Assembly (NCBI GenBank): GCA_937127375.1
Contig: CAKZMA010000684.1
Span: 1 to 37,962, forward strand
Source: an uncultured Coleofasciculus sp.
Lineage (GTDB): Bacteria; Cyanobacteriota; Cyanobacteriia; Cyanobacteriales; Coleofasciculaceae
Reading direction: 5' to 3'
Length of the DNA stretch: 37,962 nucleotides
The translations under genes and the position numbers were made by a program. This document shows positions 7,483 to 15,712 of this stretch, one piece after another; position 1 is the stretch's first letter, and each line of letters starts with the position of its first letter. The notes under the pieces are model-generated. The model was not told where the DNA came from. It made no database searches and saw only the letters and a list, made by a program, of their open reading frames with translations.

Positions 7483-8451
7483 ATGCCGGCTCAACCCGAT
7501 TCGTCTTTCCCTAATCCAATAGCGCCAGCATCGGTAAAGAGTGCTGGTCTGATTGATTTGCGGTATGTGCGGGTTGAGGAATTTTTGAGAGCGCGATCGC
7601 TAACTGCCAACAGCCAAAAAGCTTACCGTCGGGAACTGCGACGCTTTTTGGTGTGGACGGAGCGCCCGATTAGTCAAATTACGCCCCGGCAAATTGTTCA
7701 GTATAAGGAGTATTTGGAAAAGTCTTTGGCTCCTAGTTCGGTGAATCGGGCGCTTTGTGCTCTGAAAAGTTTTTTTAGTTGGTTGGTTAAGGCGTATCCC
7801 GACACGATGAATAGCAATCCCACCTCCTCGGTTGCACTGCTTAAGTTGTCTTCGCCACCAGCGTTTGACCTGAGTGATACGGAAGTTGATGCACTGTGGC
7901 AGGGGATTAAACGGCTGCCGCTAGCTAGTCAATGCCGAGAGGCGGCGCTGTTGGCGGTTCTGCTGCACGGGCTGCGAGCGGGAGAGGTGGCGGCGCTTTC
8001 TCTGGGAGATTATGATGGGATACGCTTGACGATTCGCCAAGGGAAAGATGACAGTGGGGGGACGGTTCCTCTCAACCGACAAGCCCGCGACTGTTTGAAT
8101 GCTTACTTAAAGGAGCGACGGCACGCGGGAGAGCGCTACGCCAAGCACCGTCCGCTGTTTTTGTCTCAAAGTCCAGTTCCCGGTAAAGGAGAACGACTGG
8201 GATATCAGGGGATTTACTATACGATTAAGGAGTTGGGGGAATTGGCGGGTATTGCGAACCTGACGCCCCATCGCTTGAGGCACACCTATGCGACAAAGCT
8301 CCTGCTTTCTGGTATTGATAGCCTTCATGCTCGCACCTTGACTCGTCATAAGTCTGAGGCTAATTTTAAGCGTTACGCTAAACGTGCTCTGGCGTCAGCG
8401 GCGGAGCGGGCTTTTTATGAGGCGATTGGGGAAGAACCGCCGACTGGATGA
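7483..8451 (+). CDS. Tyrosine recombinase/integrase (XerC-like)
   Basis: Site-specific recombinase of the phage-integrase family. The N-terminal SAM-like core-binding domain spans about residues 25-115 (VEEFLRARSLTANSQKAYRREL). The catalytic domain carries a full set of active residues: Arg165 in LLHGLRAGE, Lys188 in RQGKDD, His263 and Arg266 in TPHRLRHTYA, His289 in LTRHKS and the nucleophile Tyr298 in NFKRYAKRAL. At 322 aa it has the usual length and looks intact. It could be a chromosomal-dimer-type XerC or the integrase of an element; there is no tRNA beside it, and the decayed genes immediately downstream favour an element. The ATG at 7483 lacks a clear Shine-Dalgarno sequence. Confidence 0.88.
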   Translation: MPAQPDSSFPNPIAPASVKSAGLIDLRYVRVEEFLRARSLTANSQKAYRRELRRFLVWTERPISQITPRQIVQYKEYLEKSLAPSSVNRALCALKSFFSWLVKAYPDTMNSNPTSSVALLKLSSPPAFDLSDTEVDALWQGIKRLPLASQCREAALLAVLLHGLRAGEVAALSLGDYDGIRLTIRQGKDDSGGTVPLNRQARDCLNAYLKERRHAGERYAKHRPLFLSQSPVPGKGERLGYQGIYYTIKELGELAGIANLTPHRLRHTYATKLLLSGIDSLHARTLTRHKSEANFKRYAKRALASAAERAFYEAIGEEPPTG

Positions 8452-8471
8452 AGCACTATTGGTAAGTAATT

Positions 8472-8531
8472 ATGGATGAAAAAACTCAAACAGCCTATCT
8501 CAATTTGATTAACCAGTTACTCACTACAAGT
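8472..8531 (+). pseudogene. N-terminal scrap of a CHAT/TPR-type protein
   Basis: Twenty codons starting MDEKTQTAYLNLINQLL match the opening I recall for many cyanobacterial CHAT/TPR proteins. After codon 20 the frame continues without family likeness and soon stops. It lies 20 bases after the recombinase stop, and the neighbouring ORF holds a piece of the C-terminal CHAT motif, so the middle of the original gene has been lost. Confidence 0.5.
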
Positions 8532-8533
8532 TT

Positions 8534-8740
8534 TTGCTGCGGCAGGGGCAATTCCTCTGTCAGCCGTTGGTTTTTCTCAATGCCTGTCAGTCGGCTGGGG
8601 GGGCGGATGATCAGGAACTTCTGCGAAATTATCCGACATTGACGCAAGACGACTTGACGGCGGCTTGGGCATATTATAAACAGCATTCAGAGGAATGCGA
8701 TCGCGCGATCGCGGCGGTTGATCAGGATGGGGATGGTTAA
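8534..8740 (+). pseudogene. In-frame chimera: CHAT-motif scrap fused to a DUF433 antitoxin tail
   Basis: A 68-residue frame made of two unrelated pieces. Residues 1-22 include QPLVFLNACQSAG, the strand and catalytic-Cys region of CHAT peptidases. From about residue 23 the text changes to DDQELLRNYPTLTQDDL and AAWAYYKQH, the C-terminal half of DUF433 antitoxin-type proteins, which normally run about 75-110 aa and begin with a DNA-binding part that is missing here. It stops at 8738-8740, directly before a 28-bp palindrome and the DUF5615-type toxin remnant, so the antitoxin-toxin order is preserved. A working antitoxin is unlikely without the N-terminal half. Confidence 0.6.
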
Positions 8741-8768
8741 GTAGAGACGCGCCATGGCGCGTCTCTAC
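8741..8768. repeat. Perfect 28-bp palindrome between antitoxin tail and toxin
   Basis: Each arm is 14 bases (left arm GTAGAGACGCGCCA) and the symmetry is complete, centred on CCATGG. The ATG in the centre is the natural start of the DUF5615 frame. I recall similar palindromes as dispersed repeats in cyanobacteria, so it may be a repeat element, an operator, or both. Confidence 0.85.
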
Positions 8769-9099
8769 TCGAATGAGAATTTTCCCCTGGATATTGTCCG
8801 GGAACGAGAGCCAATTGGGTTATGATGTTCTCACCTCTTATGATGCAGGGCAAGCCAATCAAGGTATCCCAGATGACGAGGTTCTTGCCTTTGCCATCCA
8901 ACACGAACGAGCCGTGATTACGCTCAACCGGGATGATTTTATCGAGTTACATCGTAGCGGTATTCCTCACCAGGGTATCATTATCTGTAAAACGGATCGA
9001 GATTATAGTGGACAGGCACAAGCGTTACATAGTTACCTGCTGTTCCGTGCTAAACAACAATCCGGTGGAAACGTTTCGCGATCGCAAGGGTTCGAGTGA
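8754..9099 (+). pseudogene. Frameshifted DUF5615 (PIN-like) toxin
   Basis: The remnant reads MARLYSNENFPLDIVRE from 8754, the standard opening of DUF5615 PIN-like toxins. The rest of the family then continues one base out of frame: LGYDVLTSYDAGQANQG, AFAIQHERAVITLNRDDF and HQGIIICKTDRD. The two frames meet at about 8805-8815, consistent with a one-base insertion or two-base deletion. An ORF from ATG 8773 spans the second frame but loses the first strand with its acidic residues, so a functional RNase is doubtful. The C-terminal 15 residues also lack family likeness. It is paired with the truncated DUF433 piece upstream, so the whole toxin-antitoxin unit is decayed. Confidence 0.7.
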
Positions 9100-9475
9100 A
9101 AAAACAGACACCTACTAAATCTAGCCGTCAAGTGTTTGTGATTCAAGAATATACCAGGTGAGTGGTAGTATACTCAGGTAATGCTCATACCATCCACACT
9201 TGGTACATTTTTACTAATAACGATATCTAGTAGAGAATTATCTATTTATTCTAATGAGTGTTTTCGATGAACAGTGGCAACTCTCTGTTCATTAGCTAAC
9301 AAGCATGGCTTGACTCGAGTCGAATGCCTCTATCGCGATTCCCTTGATACCACACAATTGTTGTGCTTTTCCCGATGAACGATAAGGGCGGCATTGCTAT
9401 TGTTAGCCAAATGAGCGGACAATAGAAAACAGCCTAATTATAACTTTAGTGACGGCAATTCGGACGAGCATCTAT
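9100..9475. other. Intergenic spacer, nothing recognised
   Basis: About 375 AT-rich bases with no coding frame, RNA gene or clear repeat that I could identify. It may retain the promoter of the deleted dehydrogenase gene that follows. Confidence 0.4.
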
Positions 9476-9604
9476 ATGAAAGAATTTGATAATAAGATTG
9501 CTTTAGTTACAGGTGGCAGTTCTGGGATTGGCAGAGCAACGGCTCTAGCTTTTGCTCACAAGGGAGCAAAAGTGGTTATTGATGGTGGTTTTACGGTGCA
9601 GTAG
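9476..9604 (+). pseudogene. Short-chain dehydrogenase with internal deletion
   Basis: A 42-codon frame that begins and ends like an SDR oxidoreductase. The opening NKIALVTGGSSGIGRATALA is the NAD(P)-binding TGxxxGIG motif. At residues 33-35 the frame (KVVI) passes straight into DGGFTVQ and a stop, which is the usual C-terminal end of the family (VDGGFTVQ). Roughly 200 residues with the catalytic Ser-Tyr-Lys are gone, yet the frame is kept. It cannot be an active enzyme. Confidence 0.8.
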
Positions 9605-9682
9605 GTGATGATTCTTTACTTTAAACCCGTGACATCCTCACGCGATCGCTTCCCCAAGGAACACTATACCAACATTCTCAAC

Positions 9683-10039
9683 TTAGCTGTTGACGTGAGG
9701 GAGAAACTTTTTAATTTGTTGTATCATTAAGAGGGCTTTCTCTTGTTGGTAAGTATATAGTAGCCTGTGTGTCTTGCCAGAAGGTAGTACTAAGGTCGGT
9801 TCGTAATATCGACTTCCGTTTTCATCATCAATTCCTTCTTTTTTATCAAGAACAATTTCGTTAAGTTTATAGGATTTGGTTCTAGTTCCAAAGAGTATTT
9901 CCTGTTTATCAATAAGTTCGGTTGCCCTTTTATTAAAAACTAAGGTTTTGATACTAAAAGCAGAAAAAGAAGTTTCTCTGATAACGAAAAACATGACTCC
10001 TGTGAAAGTTGGAGCCACCAATAGCATATCCAATAACAA
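9683..10039 (-). CDS. Probable 5-prime-truncated membrane-anchored hypothetical protein
   Basis: A 118-residue frame with a hydrophobic N-terminal stretch (about 1-22, LLVAPTFTGVMFFVI) followed by a soluble beta-rich domain (TLVFNKRATELID, YYEPTLVLPSGKTHRLL) and a C-terminal helix. The layout resembles small membrane proteins with a PH-like domain, but I do not recognise the family. The only upstream starts are a TTG at 10039 and an internal ATG four codons later. The open frame extends to about 10090 without ATG, and the sequence there abuts the equally headless STAND/TPR gene on the other strand, so the 5-prime end was probably cut off. Confidence 0.45.
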   Translation of the reverse strand: MLLDMLLVAPTFTGVMFFVIRETSFSAFSIKTLVFNKRATELIDKQEILFGTRTKSYKLNEIVLDKKEGIDDENGSRYYEPTLVLPSGKTHRLLYTYQQEKALLMIQQIKKFLPHVNS

Positions 10040-10104
10040 TTCAACATCAGATGAACTCCTTTGAATAATTAGAGACGGGCTAGTGGAGTAGTTACTTCAG
10101 CCAA

Positions 10105-12240
10105 TTGCTGCCAGAACATTCCCTTACCCATGAAGAAGTGGAAGCCGTGGCTCGTTTCAGTTTAGGTATTCCCTTTGTCATTGCTCAAACGGCAGCTATG
10201 TGGCAGGAAGGCAAACCTTTGGCTAATATTGTCGCACCGGTGCAATCGGTTCTGGGTGAAACCACACCTCGCCAGCAAGTGGTCAAAGAAACCTGTGAGC
10301 GGTTTCTGATGCATTGCTTCAGTGCCAAGGAACGGGAGCAAGATTTACGAGTAATTTATGCGCTAGCAATGATGCGCCGTCCGGATGTGAAGCTATTGAG
10401 AGAAATGTTGGATGTTACGGATTTGGAGCAGGAGTTACAGTCCCTGCGAGAACGATATTCGTTCATCTGGGTAGAGCAAATTCGGTTGGATGAAAAGTTA
10501 GTACAGTTTCTTAGAGAATACCTACTCAATCCCGTGCGATGTGATAATCCAATAATACAGCAGTTGAATGAACGGGCGATCGCTTGGCTGGAATTACAAC
10601 TGGAAGAGTTAACGCGGGATATATCAGATACAGCCGAACAGTTACAGGATGAGCGGATTATAGAAACCATTGCTGACTTGACTTATCATCACTTTTGGCA
10701 GGGAGAAGAAGCGGGTTGGCGCTGCCTGGTTCCGCAAGCAATTGTCGGTTCGCAGTACAACCGGAGCTTAGCACAGAGTTTGCTAGAAGTTGCTGAAGTT
10801 TTCTCCTCGACATTTAGTAATGATGGACAGCACCGCTTAAAATTACTCTCAAAATCCCTAGAGTCTTTCCCTGAGCAAGAGGATATTCGCCAAACGCTGG
10901 AGGAATTTGAAAAGTTAGCCCAACGTAAATGGTTGGATGGTAAAAGGGCAACAGAATACAGGGTGATTTTGCAGTTGGAACGGGGCAGGTTATTGTATCG
11001 CCAAGGAAAGTATCATGAGGCATTACACGTTTATCTGGAAGTGGAAAAGCAAATTCCTGAGTGTGCTAGACAGTTGAGAAAGAATTTAGCAGAAGCTTTT
11101 CGAGAATTGGGGTGGAAGTTTGTCCTAAACACTGAAATTGCTATGGCTGTTCCATCCCTGGAGGCAGAAATAGCCTGTTCAAAAGCTGTAGCACTCAATG
11201 AAGAGGATGGACATAACTTAGTTGCGCTTGGAGTTGCTCAATTTGGGCTGAAAAAGTATGAAAAAGCCGTAGTTAGTCTTACTAGAGGAATTTCATTAGG
11301 TATTGATCCAAGCTATGCTCTTACTTGGCTAGGACATGGATACTGCTGCCAAGCCAACTATACCGAAGCGCTCATTACTTACCAAAAAGTCATCAAGCTT
11401 GACCCAAAATTGGCTTATCCTCATCACGGATTGGGCAGTGTGTATTACAACCAAGGCAAGTACCCAGAAGCGATTACAGCATATCAAAAAGCTCTTGAAC
11501 TTAACCCAAAATTAGCCTATTCCCAGATGGGACTGGCTGATGTGTATCATAGTCAAGGCAAGTACCTAGAAGCGATCGCTGCTTACCAGAAAGCCATCGA
11601 GCTAGCCCCCAATTTTGCTCTTCTATACAGTAGGTTGGGCTATACACACTACAATCAAGGTAACTACGCCGAAGCCCTCGCTGCCCACCAAAAGGCTATT
11701 GAACTAGATCCCAGGTTGGTCTCTTCCCACAATGGGGTGGGTATGGTGTATCACAGTCAAGGCAAGTACCTAGAAGCGATCGCTGCTTACCAGAAAGCCA
11801 TTGAACTTAATCCCAATTATAGCTGGGCTTACAATAGCCTGGGTTGGACTTATTTATTGACAGGTGATTTGACTCAAGCCAAGGATAATTTTGAGAAAGC
11901 AGTTAATATTGATCCCAAAAACTACAGTCCTATTCTATACCTCGGTTTGGTCTATGCTTTACAAGGAAATGTTGATGAAGCCAAGAATCAGTGGCAAAAA
12001 GGACTAGCCATTTGTCAGGGAAGTGATGGGTGGAGCAGATTTTCTCGTTCGCTCTACACTATTGCAATAGGAGACACAGAGAAAGGCATTACTGAGATGC
12101 AAAAAGTATTGGATGAGGAAGGTTCAGCAGTAGGAGTGCTACATGACATACTGGAAGATGCAGAAATTTTAGCACAATGTTCAGTTAAGCCAGCAGAAAT
12201 TGATACAGTCGTCGAGATGCTGAAGCAGGCAATTGGCTAA
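10105..12240 (+). pseudogene. Headless STAND-type NTPase with TPR repeats
   Basis: A 711-residue frame starting at a TTG. It opens inside a domain: in-frame codons upstream (YFSQ before LLPEHSLTHEE) still fit the family and end at a TAG at 10081. EVEAVARFSLGIPF is the lid/helical part that follows the Walker A and B motifs in STAND or AAA NTPases, and these motifs are absent. A winged-helix-like segment (about 70-200) follows. About nine TPR units follow, one near 282-315 and eight in tandem from about 365 to 640 with the typical GKYxEAIAAYQKAIELNP text. TPR arrays mediate protein contacts, and such proteins often act in signalling or defence. Without the nucleotide-binding core it is probably non-functional, although the TPR part could still be made. 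Confidence 0.65.
11543..11806 (+). repeat. Near-identical 60-bp TPR segments 204 bp apart
   Basis: Positions 11543-11602 and 11747-11806 differ at only about two bases, while the TPR unit between them is diverged. The spacing of 204 bp is exactly two 34-codon TPR units. This points to recent duplication or gene conversion inside the array. Confidence 0.75.
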
Positions 12241-12286
12241 AGTAGCAAGCTTCTGTGATGTGATTTTTCCGTTGCAAACCAGAGGT

Positions 12287-14056
12287 TTAAAGAATAGAAT
12301 CAACACCCTCTACAAGTTCAAAATGCATAGGGTCAGTGCTACCAGGACTCCAGCTAATGCCTTGGTCGAAACCATGTTCAGCCATCAGTCGCATAAAGGC
12401 TAAATTGAAGCCATGTTTGTGTGCTTTAAAAGTTTCCCCTTCTGCTAACTCTTGATCAGGGCTAAAAAATCCTTTGTCAACCAATTGCATGATGGGAGGA
12501 TTTTTAACCGTACTACTTCCCTTACCGCCAAAGACAAATCTCTCATCTTCTCTCAGGGCTTTTTTGAGAGATTGCCATACTTCCCATTCGGCTTTTTCAG
12601 AGAGTAATTCTCGCAGATGAGCCAGCTCTTGCAAGGTCTTTTGAGCAATTAATTCCTGTTCATCTTGTTGAACTACTTGGCTTTTTAGTTGTTGGACTTC
12701 AGCCTGCCACTTGACTATTTCTGCTTCATGCTTTTGCCGACGCTTGGATGCCCTCACCATTTTTCTATCTAAAGTTTTAATTTTTTGATCAACTCTATTT
12801 TGCTGTTTCGATGTTGTCAGAGTAGCGACTTGAGATTGAAGCTGATCCATTTCCACTTGATATTTATCAATTTCTGCCTCAAAAGCCTGTTTCTTCTTTT
12901 GAGAACTAGCAATTTTTTTATCTAAAATCTTAATTTTTCGATTATTTTTATGTTTGCTTTTTAGCAGGCGTTTATAATTTAATTTCGCTTTCTTTTCCTG
13001 TTGACTTAATTCTTTTTTAGTAGGCAGACTACTTAGATTAATTTCACCTGCAGATACTTCAATACGCTTAATTTGAGTATCAATTTGGTCTAGCCATGGT
13101 TGAAATAGCTTGGGCATATCTGCTTTAAACGTAGCAACTTGAAACTCAAGTTGCTGTTTTTTCTCTAAAAGTTGTTGCTGTTGTAGTTCTAACTCAGGCT
13201 TTCCCTTCTTCGATTTTCGTTTTAGCTTCTTCGCGACCTGTTTTAATTGACTATCAACATCTTTAAGTTCTTGTAAAACAGATTTAGCCTCTTGGAGAGC
13301 ATCGGGTAGATTAGTAGTAAACTGTTTCGAGGCGGATGAAAGACGCTGATATTCAGCATCAAAGCGCTCCAAGAACAGGGTTGCTTGTTGACCGAATTGA
13401 GAGTCTAGCTCAATCCCCCCAGCTTCAGTTTGCTGACCCATTTGCTTAAGAATCTGGCGGCGCTGAGTGTAATTCATGCCGAAATTAAAGTTAATTGATC
13501 CTCCGATGTGCATCTGTAGTAATTTAACCAGGCGAGGATCGGTAATGTGAGGATTAGCCGTTGCCCGATAGTCCAATGCATATCCTAGGGGATGAGCCAT
13601 TAATCCTTTGGAGTTACGCTTATGGGGACGAAAACGGTTCCGCAATCCCAATGCGACAGAGGTAGAAGGCATCGCATCGCCCAATTTCTCTTTCACCATC
13701 AACAGTCTCTGTGCTGCCCGTTGGTGTAAGTTAACATTACCAGGAACATTAACCTTTTCAATGTTTTGAAAATGCTCTACCACCTTTTGATGCGACCCTA
13801 GATATTGTCGCATACCCAGTAAGAAATCCCGTCGATCTTCAATCTTAGAACCAATTTGTTGTTTCAATTCTTCATTTTTGAAGCTTTCAATAATTTGATT
13901 AACGGTGTTATCATCTTGCAGATCAACGTCAGTATCTGCCGATGGTGGCTTTAGAGATTCACTGTCCTGCCGTTGAAGTAGTTTTCCCGGCATCTGACTG
14001 CTGAGTTTTTGCTCAACCGAATTATCCTTGTGTTGCTCTACAGCAGGAATTAGCAA
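12287..14056 (-). CDS. M15-type zinc peptidase split by a long coiled coil, probably 5-prime truncated
   Basis: A 589-residue frame. Zinc-ligand motifs of peptidase M15 (VanY/D-Ala-D-Ala carboxypeptidase type) are visible at both ends. AHPLGYALDYRATANPHI at about 154-171 supplies His155 and Asp162, and ISWSPGSTDPMHFEL at 567-581 supplies His578. Between them lies a Lys/Gln/Glu-rich coiled coil (about 255-490) that contains a 51-residue tandem duplication. The N-terminal 50 residues are disordered and include KLLQRQDSE, like the LQRQ stretches I recall in proteins carried by contractile injection systems. The likely role is cell-wall hydrolysis. The only start is TTG at 14056; the open frame upstream has no ATG or GTG and runs antisense into a ParB-like frame, so the 5-prime end may be missing. 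It converges with the TPR gene. Confidence 0.55.
   Translation of the reverse strand: MLIPAVEQHKDNSVEQKLSSQMPGKLLQRQDSESLKPPSADTDVDLQDDNTVNQIIESFKNEELKQQIGSKIEDRRDFLLGMRQYLGSHQKVVEHFQNIEKVNVPGNVNLHQRAAQRLLMVKEKLGDAMPSTSVALGLRNRFRPHKRNSKGLMAHPLGYALDYRATANPHITDPRLVKLLQMHIGGSINFNFGMNYTQRRQILKQMGQQTEAGGIELDSQFGQQATLFLERFDAEYQRLSSASKQFTTNLPDALQEAKSVLQELKDVDSQLKQVAKKLKRKSKKGKPELELQQQQLLEKKQQLEFQVATFKADMPKLFQPWLDQIDTQIKRIEVSAGEINLSSLPTKKELSQQEKKAKLNYKRLLKSKHKNNRKIKILDKKIASSQKKKQAFEAEIDKYQVEMDQLQSQVATLTTSKQQNRVDQKIKTLDRKMVRASKRRQKHEAEIVKWQAEVQQLKSQVVQQDEQELIAQKTLQELAHLRELLSEKAEWEVWQSLKKALREDERFVFGGKGSSTVKNPPIMQLVDKGFFSPDQELAEGETFKAHKHGFNLAFMRLMAEHGFDQGISWSPGSTDPMHFELVEGVDSIL
12665..12937 (-). repeat. 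Tandem duplication in the coiled coil of the M15-like protein
   Basis: Residues 374-413 (KIKILDKKIASSQKKKQ then EAEIDKYQ) align with 425-464 (KIKTLDRKMVRASKRRQ then EAEIVKWQ) at an offset of 51 residues (153 bp). Copies are at 12818-12937 and 12665-12784. Confidence 0.75.
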
Positions 14057-14550
14057 CCCTGGAATTAAGTGAAATCGAACAAACGGTATTAGGCGTTTTA
14101 CTGTCCTTAAGACTGAATCCTGCCTCCGTTAATGCCAACATCTTTCCCATGTTGGCACTACCCAATGACCTAAAACAGGCAATCCGAGAACAGGGTTTAG
14201 GGACAATGCAAGCCCTAGCCCTTTCACGGTTATCTGCCAAAAAACTAGGGTTAAAAGAAGCTGAAGCCAAAAAAGTACGAAAAAGACTCAAACAGCAGGT
14301 TTTATCGAAAAAGCTATCCGTCAGCCAAACACGTTCCCTCGTCAGCCAAGAGATTGCTCATTACACCAGCACAAGTAAAGACACCCTCAGTAAAAAACAG
14401 GTAGACGGGATAATTAATCGCGTCCAGTCGATGCCTGTCCAAAACGTAGAATCGGCTCAACTCGCTCAGCTTAAGGACGTGTTACAGCAAAAGCTCACAG
14501 AAATCGAGTCTGTTTTGGCACAGGAAGCAGAACTTGAGGAGGAGCAGTAA
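14032..14550 (+). pseudogene. Headless ParB-like protein
   Basis: The open frame from about 14032 reads ELATLELSEIEQTVLGVLLSL, then IFPMLALPNDLKQAI and TMQALALSRLSAKKLGL, then KLSVSQTRSLVSQEI. This matches the pattern of the second half of ParB/Spo0J-type partition proteins (HTH region with PxLxLPxDL then KA-AxARL, then LSxSQ). The C-terminus is a coiled acidic tail. The conserved N-terminal ParB nuclease-like/CTP-binding part is absent: an in-frame TGA lies at 14002. The first ATG in frame is at 14149, inside the conserved text; translation from there would give 133 aa. It faces the M15-like gene head to head, and the two frames overlap around 14040-14056, so the left end looks like a recombination junction. 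Confidence 0.5.
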
Positions 14551-14589
14551 TCTTCGTTATTTCATAAACTGCTTGCTTTCAAGTTGCTG

Positions 14590-14615
14590 CCCCGTAAAGT
14601 CTTTTCGTCACGGGG
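14590..14615. terminator. Possible bidirectional terminator hairpin
   Basis: CCCCGT (14590-14595) pairs with ACGGGG (14610-14615) between two convergent genes. The stem is six base pairs with a 14-base loop; on the plus strand it is followed by an A-rich rather than a T-rich stretch. Weak call. Confidence 0.35.
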
Positions 14616-14647
14616 ACGAAGAAAGAAAAAGAATAATAGACTAGACG

Positions 14648-15712
14648 TTAAGAAACGCGGGATTGGGAACGTAAACGCAAAACCGGGAACATCAGCATAA
14701 TCAAAAATAAACTCCAAACCGAATGCGCTTCCGGTACAGTCTTGACTTGGCTGATAACAGTAACATTTTCATCCAAGGCATCACCTGTGTTATTGATATA
14801 GTCAAATGCACCATCATCGTCAAGAGCATAAGCCCGTAAGAAAAGCGCACTCCAACGAGCTATAGTTTCAATTGCCTGAGCCTGTGCCAACGTCGGGTTA
14901 TTTAGATCAGTTCTAGCACCAGGGGGATTATTAATATTGGTGATGCCAAAATGATTAGCTCCGTCAACAGTAATTAATGCCTTAGGAGGCTCTTGGATTA
15001 AACCATAATCAACTTGCGTTAATTCCGGAACAACTAATCCATCTTGGCTTCCTCGTACTAAAGCGACGGGAATTCCTTGATTGCTAATCGGAAAAAATTG
15101 TCCTGTACCAACAAGTGTGCTACTGCCAAAGAAAGCCCCTGCTCTCAGTTGTTTAGGTCGTTGAAATTGTCCCTCGCATAAGGGAAATATACAAGAATTA
15201 TCAATAGCTGAAAGACCGACTGAACCGCCAAAAGAGTGACCGAGTAATACCAAGTTGTCTGTATCAACGGTATCAGCAATCGGTGAATTTGGGTTTGAGT
15301 TTTCTGCCACCATAAAATCGAGGACATGATTAATTTGTGATGCCTCTGGTAGCAAACCCATAAATCCAAAATCGGGTAAAGAACGGATGTGTTCAGGGAC
15401 AACTACTGTAAATCCATAACTGGCTACAATCTGGGCAAACTCAGTATATTGCGATGTATCAACTTGTGAACCGGGTAGCAGCAAAGCAATGGGAAATTTT
15501 TGTTGGCTGACATTTGAATTTGAAGTTATGGGAAAAAAGATATCAGCCAGATCTCCATTAGTGAACACCGTAGTGTTGTAACTGTCTACCTGTGGAAATA
15601 AAGGAGCTGCATTGAATTGATCGGCGGCGGCAGGTTCTCCAACTCCCACCGCCATTAAGAGGCTTCCAACTATTGCTACTGAGACGTGATTTTGGGCAGA
15701 TAAAGATTTCAT
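14648..15712 (-). CDS. Secreted alpha/beta hydrolase with PEP-CTERM tail
   Basis: A 354-residue exported hydrolase. The signal peptide spans about 1-30 (SVAIVGSLLMAVGVG then AAA). The catalytic triad is plausible: Ser160 in GHSFGGS, Asp224 in GSQDGLV and His254 in GANHFG. The oxyanion region is LLLPG near 77-81. The text FPIALLLPGSQ with YGFTVVVPEH recalls chlorophyllase/PET-hydrolase-like (dienelactone hydrolase) members; the substrate cannot be told. The C-terminus has VPEA at 326-329, a hydrophobic helix and RLRSQSR, a PEP-CTERM sorting signal read by exosortase-type systems. The AAAGGAGG ribosome-binding site lies about 15 bases before the ATG, somewhat far. The neighbouring genes are unrelated, so it is probably transcribed alone. 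Confidence 0.75.
   Translation of the reverse strand: MKSLSAQNHVSVAIVGSLLMAVGVGEPAAADQFNAAPLFPQVDSYNTTVFTNGDLADIFFPITSNSNVSQQKFPIALLLPGSQVDTSQYTEFAQIVASYGFTVVVPEHIRSLPDFGFMGLLPEASQINHVLDFMVAENSNPNSPIADTVDTDNLVLLGHSFGGSVGLSAIDNSCIFPLCEGQFQRPKQLRAGAFFGSSTLVGTGQFFPISNQGIPVALVRGSQDGLVVPELTQVDYGLIQEPPKALITVDGANHFGITNINNPPGARTDLNNPTLAQAQAIETIARWSALFLRAYALDDDGAFDYINNTGDALDENVTVISQVKTVPEAHSVWSLFLIMLMFPVLRLRSQSRVS

Noticed and set aside
8534-8740. Active CHAT protease at the recombinase flank
   Set aside because: Only about 22 residues of the CHAT motif remain and the catalytic His region is missing.
8773-9099. 108-aa ORF taken as an intact toxin from ATG 8773
   Set aside because: The family opening MARLYSNENFP lies one frame off, upstream; this ATG would delete the first strand of the fold.
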